DNA from: Verrucomicrobiota bacterium
GTDB taxonomy: Bacteria > Verrucomicrobiota > Verrucomicrobiia > Verrucomicrobiales > DEV007
Length of the DNA stretch: 5,488 nt
Direction: 5' to 3'
Assembly (NCBI GenBank): GCA_027618625.1
Contig: JAQCER010000293.1
Span: 1-5,488, forward strand
The first letter of the stretch is position 1; each line of letters starts with the position of its first letter. The notes under the pieces are model-generated. The model had not been told where the DNA came from. It was given only the letters and a program-made list of their open reading frames with translations, and searched no databases. This document shows, piece by piece, positions 1 to 5,488 of the stretch. The position numbers and the translations under genes were made by a program.

Positions 1-315
1 GAATTGGAATCTCCCGCCGCAACCCCCGCGGGATGGAAAGGCACGTTCCAGAAGGACGCGGATGGACTCGGCTACACGCTGGAATATGCGATTCCGTGGC
101 GGCTGCTGCATTGCGAGAACGATCCCCCGCGCGCCGGCGACGTCATGGGGGCGTTGTGGACGGTGCATTGGAGCGATGCCGACGGGCGAATCTGCCGCGG
201 GCAACTCGTCGATGTGTCGAACCCGCAAGCCCGTTCCAGGGCCGGAGTGCATCCGCCGGCGTTCTTCCTCGACGGCACGACCTGGGGCCGCGCTGTCTTC
301 CTTCCGAACCAATAG
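1..315 (+). CDS. C-terminal end of a protein with a CBM9/DOMON-like carbohydrate-binding domain (5' partial)
   Basis: The frame is open from base 1 to a TAG at 313-315, giving 104 codons of a C-terminus; the true start lies upstream. The TTG at base 4 is an internal Leu codon, since an in-frame Glu codon precedes it and no N-terminal signal is visible. Residues 24-33 read GYTLEYAIPW, followed by a 'GDVMGALWTVHWSDADGR' stretch and a terminal TTWGRAVF (about 93-100). This order (amphipathic 'Y.lE.aIPW' strand, Asp/Gly-rich turn, 'WG...' last strand) is typical of the last strands of CBM9-like/DOMON beta-sandwich domains, which bind sugars and often sit at the C-terminus of exported PVC-phylum proteins. 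Enzymatic domains, if any, lie off the window. The next gene starts 30 bases after the stop, so co-transcription is likely. The family call is by pattern only; the full-length function is unknown. Confidence 0.7.
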   Translation, partial: ELESPAATPAGWKGTFQKDADGLGYTLEYAIPWRLLHCENDPPRAGDVMGALWTVHWSDADGRICRGQLVDVSNPQARSRAGVHPPAFFLDGTTWGRAVFLPNQ

Positions 316-345
316 TCTTCGTCTGCCGGCCAATTATTTTACTTT

Positions 346-1479
346 ATGAAACATACATTCCATCCAACCAATCGCCGCCAATTTCTGGCCACCTCTGGAC
401 TTATCGCCGGGGCTGCCGTATCCCGACCGCTCTATGGGGCTGGGGCTGCCAGTAATGAGATCCACGTCGGGTGCATCGGAGTGGGCAACCGAGGGGCCGT
501 ACATGTGCGGGCGTTGCTGGCCACACCTGGGGTCCGCGTCGTGGCCATCTGTGACTTGAAACCCGAACGGGTCACTGCTGCTCAGGAAGCTGTCGTGGAA
601 GCCGGACAACCCAGGCCTTTCGGCACTGCCGATTGGAAGGAACTGCTCGCGCAACCAGACTTACAAGCTGTCACCAGCGCCTTGCCAGTCGATTTGCATG
701 CCGATTGTTATCAAGATGCACTCAAGGCCGGGAAAGATCTCTACGCTGAGAAGCCCATGTGCATTACACTGGCTGAGTGTGATGCGTTTGTGAAAGCCGC
801 CGAGGCCGCTAAAAATCAGATTGTGCAGATCGGGTTCCAACGCCGTGCGGATCCGAAGTTCATCGAATCTATGGAACTCATTCACAGCGGGGGCATCGGT
901 AAACTCATCGAAGGCCGCATCCTCTGGTCTAACGCCTGGGGACCGCTCTATGATTGGTTCGGCAAGAAGGAACGGTCGGGCGACTGGATGCTTGAGCAAG
1001 CGGTGCACAACTGGGATGTCATGAACTGGGCCAACCAGTGTCAGCCCAAACGGGCCATGGGCATGGGGATCGATACGCTGTTCCGCGAAAACCAGCCGGA
1101 TCGCAACGTGCATGACTACTACAGCGGGGTGCTGGAGTACGAAAATGGAGTGATCGTTAATATCCTTCATAGTTGGATCGCTCCCGGCGGACTGGATCGT
1201 GAATACACGCAACTGGTTGGCACGCAGGGTGGCATTGATTTCAATCCTGGCATGGTGACCTTCCGTTCTGACAGCAATAAAAAACCGCAGAAAGTGGGTG
1301 TTCGCGCAACTGCGGACAACACAGCCCTGGCCTTCGCAGCCTTTGCCAAATCGGTGCGCGATCGTTCTCCCAGCATTGCCCCCCCGAGCATGGGGCGCGC
1401 GGCAGTGGTTACGTGCCTGATGATGCGTGAAGCGGTGGCTAAAGGCACCGTCGTGACGCGCGAAGACATCGGGGCCTAG
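346..1479 (+). CDS. Tat-exported Gfo/Idh/MocA family NAD(P)-dependent sugar oxidoreductase
   Basis: The 377-residue product is complete. ATG 346 is the only plausible start: no ATG, GTG or TTG lies in frame between it and the preceding stop, and it places the leader at the N-terminus. Residues 9-14 are NRRQFL, a twin-arginine motif, followed by a hydrophobic stretch (LIAGAAV) and Ala-rich cleavage region to about 35. The Rossmann fold begins at 39-50 with GVGNRG (45-50) and an acidic Asp70 in ICDLKP. Residues 135-137 are EKP, with Lys136 as the family's likely catalytic lysine. A second conserved segment, LEQAVHNWD, carries His221 and Asp224. The C-terminal alpha/beta domain (YSGVLEYENGVIVN onward) completes the fold. 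Such Tat enzymes fold in the cytoplasm and are exported with bound nucleotide, as in GH109. Substrate is not readable. Its DUF1080/ThuA neighbour suggests oxidation of a sugar 3-hydroxyl, as for ThuB (inference). No clear Shine-Dalgarno precedes the start; the leader is AT-rich. Confidence 0.93.
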   Translation: MKHTFHPTNRRQFLATSGLIAGAAVSRPLYGAGAASNEIHVGCIGVGNRGAVHVRALLATPGVRVVAICDLKPERVTAAQEAVVEAGQPRPFGTADWKELLAQPDLQAVTSALPVDLHADCYQDALKAGKDLYAEKPMCITLAECDAFVKAAEAAKNQIVQIGFQRRADPKFIESMELIHSGGIGKLIEGRILWSNAWGPLYDWFGKKERSGDWMLEQAVHNWDVMNWANQCQPKRAMGMGIDTLFRENQPDRNVHDYYSGVLEYENGVIVNILHSWIAPGGLDREYTQLVGTQGGIDFNPGMVTFRSDSNKKPQKVGVRATADNTALAFAAFAKSVRDRSPSIAPPSMGRAAVVTCLMMREAVAKGTVVTREDIGA

Positions 1480-1509
1480 AATCGGCGGATCGCACTCAAA
1501 CCTCTCAGT

Positions 1510-1563
1510 ATGAAGCTCGTCAGCATTCCGTTTATCCTTGCTCTGACATCGCTGTCCCAGGCT
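1510..1563 (+). other. Sec signal peptide of the fusion protein
   Basis: Residues 1-18 are MKLVSIPFILALTSLSQA: a single Lys, a hydrophobic core, then a small-residue S-Q-A ending that fits signal peptidase I cleavage before Glu19. There is no Cys near the cleavage site, so it is not an obvious lipoprotein. It sends the whole fusion across the inner membrane, which agrees with the downstream c-type heme motif, because heme is attached outside the cytoplasm. Confidence 0.85.
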
Positions 1564-4500
1564 GAGCCCATCTCCCTCTTCGATGGTAAGTCGCTCGACG
1601 GCTGGGAGGGCGAAACAGCCAGGGTTTGGCGCGTCCGCGATGGGGTGATCGTCGGCGGTTCACTGGAGGGAAATCCAGCAAACGAATTTCTAACCACACA
1701 AAAGAGTTACGGCAATTTTGTCCTGCGGGTGGAATACAAACTGGTGGGCACAGAGGGATTCATCAATGGTGGAGTGCAGTTTCGCAGCCAGCGCGTCAAG
1801 AATCCACCGAATGAAATGCGCGGCTATCAGGCGGACATTGGCGGAGGATATTCCGGATCGCTTTACGATGAATCACGCCGCAACAGGGTGCTGGTTACAG
1901 CAGACAAGGCATTGGTCGACAAGCTGGAGAAACCCGGCGACTGGAACACCTACGAAGTCCGCTGCGAAGGCCCGCGCATTCGCCTGATACTCAATGGAAC
2001 CCAGACGGTGGACTTCACTGAAACGGAAGCAGGCATGGAAGCAGATGGCTTGATTGGTCTGCAGATCCACGCGGGCGCGAAATCGGAAATTTCGTTTCGC
2101 TCGCTAACGGTAGAGGAACTCCCGAAAGATGGCGCTAACGGTGCAAAAACAGAGCAGGGCAAAATCCCCAACAAGCCTGCCCCACCGCTGAATCGCTTCG
2201 CACCGGATGCGATTGTCCCACCGGTGACGACGCCATTTCCAGAAGGAAAGTTCACGCTGGGAGAACAGGAGACGGTGGTATTCGTGGGCGGGACGAACTT
2301 TGTGCGCGAGGCGAAGTCGGGCGAGTTGGAGGCGAGCCTGACGGAAGCGTTCGCCAAACAGAAGCCCGTTTTTCGCTCGATGGCGGTGGATGCGGACACC
2401 GTTTATTTGCAGGAGCGCGAGCTGAACTTCGGCACATGGCGGCAGCAGCTCGAAGCGGTCGGACCGACGGTGGTGATCGCGCAGTTCGGGCAGATGGAGG
2501 CGCTCGACGGCGTGGCCAGGCTGCCGGAGTTCGTCGCTGCGTATCATCGGCTGCTCGATGAATTTTCAGCCCGCACCGTGCGCATGGTGCTGGTCTCGCC
2601 GATGCGATTTGAAAAACCGGCCTTCCCTGACGTGCCAGATCTCACTGTGCGCAACGACGAGGTGCGCGCTTATGCGGAAGCGGTGAAGTCGATCGCTGCG
2701 CAGCGCGGTGCGGTGTTCGTGAATCTCGCCGAAGCTCAATATGCGGGAGGGGCTGAGGGTCGCGGCAGCGCAGGGCGACTCGCGGACGGGAGCCAGCGAA
2801 TCGCGGACAACGGCGTTCACCTGACCGATCTCGGGAGGTCGCTGATGGCGGATCTGATCTACGACTCGCTCGTACCGTCGCCAGCCCGAAAGCCCTCCGG
2901 GCATCCGGAGTTGCTTGCGGCGATCGTCGCCAAGAACCGCCTGTGGTCGCAATGCTGGCGGCCGGCCAACTGGCCCTTCGCCTACGGCGACCTCACCAGT
3001 TGGCCGTTCAGCAAACCTGCGGGCGGACAGCCGGATTTGCACGGTGCGCTTGCCCAGCATCGTCCGCTGCTCGTGCTGGCGGATGCCCGCATCGCGGCAA
3101 TCGCGAACGGCGGGAAGGCACCGCCGGCTCCGCCCGCTGACACGCCGCCGGCGGACGAAGCGGCGCTCACGCCAGAGGAGCAGCTCGCAACTTTCACCGT
3201 GGCCGATGGCTACGAGGTGACGCTCGTCGCATCGGAAAAGGACGGTGTGGTGAAGCCGATCCAGATTTCGTGGGACGAGCGCGGGCGCTTGCTGGTGGCG
3301 TGTTCGCCGGGCTACCCGCATCCCGAAGTCGGCGCCCCGCCGCGCGATTTCGTCCTCATGGCCGAGATGAAAGACGGCAAGGCGAGCAAGACGTGGCGCT
3401 ACGCCGACGGGCTGACGATGACGAACGGCATGGAGCCGGGCGACGGCGGCATGTTTGTCTGCGACTACGACGAACTGCTCCACTTCCGCGATACCGACAA
3501 CGATGGCAAAGCCGACCAGCGCCGCGTGGTGCTTTCCGGTTTCGGCATCGGCGACACGCATCAGCTCATCAACTCGATCAACCACGGCGACGACGGCTCG
3601 CTGTGGTTTTCGCAGGGGTATCACGTCCACTCGCACGTCGAAACGCCGTGGGGGATCGCGCGGCTTGATCGGGCCGCGGTCTGGCGGTTGCGTCCGCGCA
3701 CACTGCGGCTGGAGGGTTTTTTCAATCGCGCCAAGTCCGCGGCGAACTGCTGGGGCGTGGTCACAGATGACTGGGGAAACATCTTCCACAAAGGCGCCGA
3801 CCGCTCCCAAGGCTACTACAGCCAGCCCGGCCTCGTGCGCGCGGCGACGGGTTTCGTTCCGGACGAATACCATGGCGTGGGCGGGATGTTTCATAGCCAC
3901 AGCAAGACGATGTCCATCGACCTGCTCGGCTCAAAGGCCCTGCCCGACGACGCGCAGGGTTGCGCCGTCATCGCCGGCTTCATGGCGAGCGAAGTGGAGC
4001 TGCACCGCATCCTCGACGACGGCTCCGGCTTCCGAGCCACGCAGTTGCCCGTGTTGCTCAGTTCGTCGAACAACGCCTTCCGCCCCGTGGACGTGAGTCA
4101 GGGGCCCGACGGCGCGATCTACGTGTGCGACTTTTACAACCCGATCATCGGCCATTACCAGGCCAGCTACCGCGACCCGAAGCGCAACAAGAAGCATGGC
4201 CGCATCTGGCGCATCAGCGCGAAAGGCCGCGCGCCCGTGGTGCAACCGGACCTCGCGGCGATGGATGAAACGACGCTGCTGGCGCAACTCAGTTCCCCCG
4301 AACGCTGGACGCGCTATCAAGCTCAACGTCTGCTCTTCTGGAAACCCACCCATGCCGTGATCAAGGCCCTGGATGCCTGGACCGCCAGGACCACCGACGA
4401 ATCCCTCCTCCGCCAGGCTCTTGGCATCTACGAGGCTCACGAAACGGCGCGGCCTCAGTTGCTCCAGCGCTTGCTCGCCAGCAAGGACGCCCGCGTCCGC

Positions 4501-5488
4501 GCCTATGCCACGCGCATGGCGGGCATGTGGTCCGACCGCATTCCCGATGCTGTCGACCTCTTGAAAGATCGCGCCGCCGATCCCGATGCCCGCGTCCGCC
4601 TCGAAGCCATCGTCGCCGCCACCTACGTCGCCAGGCCGGAAGCCGTGGAAATTCCCGCCATCGCCTCCGGTCAGCCTGGGGATAAATTTATCGACTACTC
4701 CCTAACCCAAAGCATCAGAGCCCTCAAACCCCAGTGGCAGCCGCACCTGGACAAACTGACCTTCGCTGGAAATGCCACCCAGCGTGATTTCGTCACCCTC
4801 ACTGGCGGCGCAGCCCCGCCACCAGAGCATCCCGGCAAGCCCATTTACGATTCCATCTGCATGAACTGCCACCAGGCCAACGCCCTGGGATTGCCGAAAA
4901 TTTATCCACCCCTGGCCGGCAGCGAATGGGTCAAGGGCGACAAAGGAGCCCTCATCAAAATGCTCCTCCACGGCCTCTCCGGACCCATCACCCTGAAAGG
5001 CGAACCCTACGGCACCGGCAACCCCATTCCCATGCCGCCCAGCGGACTCGATGACCAAAAAACCGCCGATGTCCTCACCTACATCCGCGCCAGCTTCGGC
5101 AACAAAGCCGATGCCGTCACCGCCGAAGAAGTCCGCGCCCTCCGCGAAAAACACAAAGACCGCAGCACCCTCTGGACCATCCCGGAACTCGCATCCGGGA
5201 TCGCCCTCGCGAAAACGGCGGACGGAAAATCCAAGCTCGTCATCGTCGCGGGAAAGCCGTCGCACCCGCCGCGGATGCATGAGTTCAACGCGGGGACGCA
5301 ACTGCTCGCAAAATGTCTCGCACAGGGTGCGCCGGAGTTGCATGTCGATGTCATCCTCAACGGATGGCCGGCCGATGAGAAGATTTTCGACGGCGCGGAT
5401 GCGGTCGTTTTCTACATGGACGGCGGGCCGAATCACGAAGTCGTGAAGGGCGACGGCTCGCGCATCGCGAAGGTCGAGGCGTGGGTGA
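1510..5488 (+). CDS. Giant exported fusion: DUF1080 + SGNH-like + dehydrogenase-type propeller + HEAT + cytochrome c + ThuA (3' partial)
   Basis: One frame stays open from ATG 1510 to the window edge (at least 1326 codons, no internal stop). ATG 1510 is chosen because it begins a clear signal peptide; no other usual start codon lies in frame after the TAG at 1477. Order by residue: signal peptide 1-18, DUF1080 21-204, linker, SGNH-like 254-456, conserved 'WRPANW' segment near 482, Pro/Ala linker 538-557, propeller 555-906, HEAT-like 918-1052, cytochrome c 1109-1197, ThuA from 1240. The SGNH-propeller-HEAT-CxxCH core matches the 'PVC-type heme-binding' proteins (TIGR02604-like). DUF1080 in front and ThuA behind are usually separate proteins or found in other fusions. 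It should act outside the cytoplasm. A role in 3-keto-sugar cleavage coupled to electron transfer is inference. Spacing to the dehydrogenase gene is 30 bases. Codon preference changes sharply along the gene. Its C-terminus is unseen. Confidence 0.9.
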   Translation, partial: MKLVSIPFILALTSLSQAEPISLFDGKSLDGWEGETARVWRVRDGVIVGGSLEGNPANEFLTTQKSYGNFVLRVEYKLVGTEGFINGGVQFRSQRVKNPPNEMRGYQADIGGGYSGSLYDESRRNRVLVTADKALVDKLEKPGDWNTYEVRCEGPRIRLILNGTQTVDFTETEAGMEADGLIGLQIHAGAKSEISFRSLTVEELPKDGANGAKTEQGKIPNKPAPPLNRFAPDAIVPPVTTPFPEGKFTLGEQETVVFVGGTNFVREAKSGELEASLTEAFAKQKPVFRSMAVDADTVYLQERELNFGTWRQQLEAVGPTVVIAQFGQMEALDGVARLPEFVAAYHRLLDEFSARTVRMVLVSPMRFEKPAFPDVPDLTVRNDEVRAYAEAVKSIAAQRGAVFVNLAEAQYAGGAEGRGSAGRLADGSQRIADNGVHLTDLGRSLMADLIYDSLVPSPARKPSGHPELLAAIVAKNRLWSQCWRPANWPFAYGDLTSWPFSKPAGGQPDLHGALAQHRPLLVLADARIAAIANGGKAPPAPPADTPPADEAALTPEEQLATFTVADGYEVTLVASEKDGVVKPIQISWDERGRLLVACSPGYPHPEVGAPPRDFVLMAEMKDGKASKTWRYADGLTMTNGMEPGDGGMFVCDYDELLHFRDTDNDGKADQRRVVLSGFGIGDTHQLINSINHGDDGSLWFSQGYHVHSHVETPWGIARLDRAAVWRLRPRTLRLEGFFNRAKSAANCWGVVTDDWGNIFHKGADRSQGYYSQPGLVRAATGFVPDEYHGVGGMFHSHSKTMSIDLLGSKALPDDAQGCAVIAGFMASEVELHRILDDGSGFRATQLPVLLSSSNNAFRPVDVSQGPDGAIYVCDFYNPIIGHYQASYRDPKRNKKHGRIWRISAKGRAPVVQPDLAAMDETTLLAQLSSPERWTRYQAQRLLFWKPTHAVIKALDAWTARTTDESLLRQALGIYEAHETARPQLLQRLLASKDARVRAYATRMAGMWSDRIPDAVDLLKDRAADPDARVRLEAIVAATYVARPEAVEIPAIASGQPGDKFIDYSLTQSIRALKPQWQPHLDKLTFAGNATQRDFVTLTGGAAPPPEHPGKPIYDSICMNCHQANALGLPKIYPPLAGSEWVKGDKGALIKMLLHGLSGPITLKGEPYGTGNPIPMPPSGLDDQKTADVLTYIRASFGNKADAVTAEEVRALREKHKDRSTLWTIPELASGIALAKTADGKSKLVIVAGKPSHPPRMHEFNAGTQLLAKCLAQGAPELHVDVILNGWPADEKIFDGADAVVFYMDGGPNHEVVKGDGSRIAKVEAWV
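1570..2121 (+). other. DUF1080 / 3-keto-disaccharide hydrolase-like domain (PF06439 type)
   Basis: Residues 21-204 form a concanavalin-like domain with the family's hallmarks: LFDGKSLDGW at 23-32, NGGVQFRS at 86-93, GYQADIG at 105-111, YDE at 119-121, a 'PGDWNTYEV' strand, 'NGTQTVDF', and GLQIHAG with His187. The segments are in the canonical order and the length is that of a full domain, so it looks intact. Characterised members hydrolyse or eliminate the glycosidic bond of 3-keto glycosides made by a partner oxidoreductase; here that partner would be the Gfo/Idh/MocA gene just upstream (inference). Many PVC members remain uncharacterised, so the reaction is not certain. Confidence 0.88.
2269..2877 (+). 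other. SGNH/GDSL-hydrolase-like domain with degenerate active site
   Basis: Residues 254-456 follow the pattern of the SGNH-like domain that precedes the propeller in PVC-type heme proteins: an ETVVFVGGTN first strand (254-263), a 'LNFGTWRQQL' region, FGQMEAL (326-332), a 'VRMVLVSPMRFE' strand and DNGVHLTD (433-440). Block I has GGTN where classical enzymes have GDS(L), so the nucleophilic Ser is absent. Block III has Met329 where relatives commonly have the Asn of G-x-N. His437 is kept, but the residue three before it is Asn, not Asp. It may be a binding or structural module rather than an esterase (inference). An 'NRLWSQCWRPANW' segment at about 476-488, also typical of this protein class, follows. 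Confidence 0.72.
3172..4227 (+). other. PVC-type putative membrane-bound dehydrogenase beta-propeller domain (TIGR02604-like)
   Basis: Residues 555-906 carry hallmarks of this propeller class: 'PEEQLATFTVADGYEVTLVA' at the start, 'PIQISWDERGRLLVA', an acidic DTDNDGKAD loop (661-669) resembling a calcium-binding turn, GDTHQLINS with His684, HVHSHVETPWG with His705/707/709, 'WGVVTDDWGN', HSHSKT with His795/797, and near the end 'DFYNPIIGHYQ' and 'HGRIWRI'. Relatives resemble glucose/sorbosone dehydrogenase propellers and are annotated as putative membrane-bound dehydrogenases, but their substrates are mostly unknown. No transmembrane segment is evident here. A Pro/Ala-rich linker at about 538-557 separates it from the SGNH-like domain. 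Fusion to a cytochrome c is consistent with electron transfer from a sugar-type substrate (inference). Confidence 0.87.
4261..4665 (+). other. HEAT-like alpha-helical repeats
   Basis: Residues about 918-1052 are helical and contain repeat signatures such as 'LSSPERWTRYQAQRLL', 'LLASKDARVRAYATRMAG' and 'RAADPDARVRLEAIVAA', each with the D-x-x-V-R or equivalent turn of HEAT repeats. This is the usual spacer between propeller and cytochrome c in PVC-type heme proteins. Probably a scaffold positioning the heme domain; no catalytic residues are apparent. Confidence 0.75.
4834..5100 (+). other. Class I cytochrome c domain with CMNCH heme-binding site
   Basis: Residues 1109-1197 contain Cys1117-x-x-Cys1120-His1121 (CMNCH), the covalent c-type heme site with His as proximal ligand, after a typical 'GKPIYDSI' helix. 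'YPPLAGSEWV' and 'LLHGLSGPI' follow in the usual order, and Met1175 in IPMPPSG is the likely distal ligand, followed by the C-terminal helix 'ADVLTYIRASFG'. All expected elements are present, so the domain should bind heme. It presumably passes electrons from a dehydrogenase domain to the respiratory chain or a periplasmic acceptor (inference). Confidence 0.92.
5227..5488 (+). other. Start of a ThuA-like (trehalose utilisation) domain, cut by the window edge
   Basis: From residue 1240 the sequence reads KSKLVIVAGKPSH, followed by 'HEFNAGTQLLAKCL', 'VDVILNGWPADEKIFDGADA' and VVFYMDGGPNH. These are the first strands and helices of the ThuA class I amidotransferase-like fold: a beta strand ending in a Gly/Ser/His loop, a His1257-containing helix start, and the 'D..V.Y.DGG..H' segment. 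Only about 87 residues are visible; a full domain usually needs over 200. ThuA acts with the ThuB dehydrogenase in rhizobial trehalose and related disaccharide use through 3-keto intermediates. Its presence after DUF1080 and near a ThuB-family gene strengthens a keto-sugar theme. Confidence 0.82.

Noticed and set aside
316..345. Possible terminator or promoter in the first gap
   Set aside because: There is a short GCCGGC palindrome followed by AT-rich sequence, but the stem is only three base pairs with no loop, and no -35/-10 pair is evident within 30 bases.
661..1212. Minus-strand open frame inside the oxidoreductase gene
   Set aside because: It is antisense to a complete, motif-bearing Gfo/Idh/MocA gene and has no motif of its own.
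2191..2268. Separate gene start for the SGNH/propeller protein within the linker
   Set aside because: The frame is continuous from 1510, there is no stop in the linker, and no ATG with a ribosome-binding site or signal peptide precedes the SGNH-like domain.
3117..3170. GC-rich CCG/GCC stretch considered as a DNA repeat
   Set aside because: It is imperfect and encodes a Pro/Ala linker between two domains, so it is explained by protein composition.
2566..3900. Long open frame on the minus strand (444 codons)
   Set aside because: It lies wholly opposite the SGNH/propeller region, whose plus-strand translation has strong family motifs. The antisense product is Arg/His/Val-rich with no recognisable domain, as expected for the shadow of a GC-rich gene.
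3455..4096. Plus-strand overlapping frame of 213 codons
   Set aside because: It is Arg/Ser/Thr-rich low-complexity translation in an alternative frame of the propeller region; the main frame carries the conserved motifs throughout, so no frameshift is needed.
4702..5436. Minus-strand open frame of 244 codons
   Set aside because: It is opposite the cytochrome c and ThuA segments, which carry CMNCH and ThuA motifs in the plus frame. The antisense product shows no recognisable domain.

Overview
The window is one strand of tightly packed plus-strand genes with no RNA genes, mobile elements, CRISPR array or gene-free stretch over 30 bases. The gene content points to a Verrucomicrobiota or Planctomycetota bacterium, with Verrucomicrobiota favoured. 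The indicators are a Tat-exported Gfo/Idh/MocA oxidoreductase, a DUF1080 (3-keto-disaccharide hydrolase, PF06439) domain, a 'Pirellula/Verrucomicrobium' type propeller-HEAT-cytochrome c protein, and a ThuA domain. The DNA is GC-rich. This assignment is inference from domain families, not from a phylogenetic marker.

Layout: bases 1-315 are the 3' end of a gene whose product ends in a CBM9/DOMON-like sugar-binding domain. Bases 346-1479 are a complete Tat-signal Gfo/Idh/MocA dehydrogenase. From 1510 a single reading frame runs off the right edge without a stop (at least 1326 codons). It encodes, in order: Sec signal peptide, DUF1080, a degenerate SGNH-hydrolase-like domain, a Pro/Ala linker, a membrane-bound-dehydrogenase type beta-propeller, HEAT-like repeats, a class I cytochrome c (CMNCH) and the beginning of a ThuA domain. 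The two intergenic gaps are 30 bases each and show no clear Shine-Dalgarno sequence or terminator, so the three genes are probably one transcription unit.

Working together (inference): in the rhizobial ThuA/ThuB trehalose route and in the Bacteroides DUF1080 route, a Gfo/Idh/MocA enzyme oxidises a sugar hydroxyl to a 3-keto glycoside, and DUF1080 or ThuA proteins act on the keto-sugar. Here the dehydrogenase, the DUF1080 domain, a ThuA domain and a heme electron carrier all appear to be exported, three of them on one polypeptide. The most notable features are this fusion and the abrupt changes in codon preference near its domain borders (GCA/GCT, then GCG, then almost only GCC, then GCG again for alanine). 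They suggest that the giant gene was assembled from segments of different origin.
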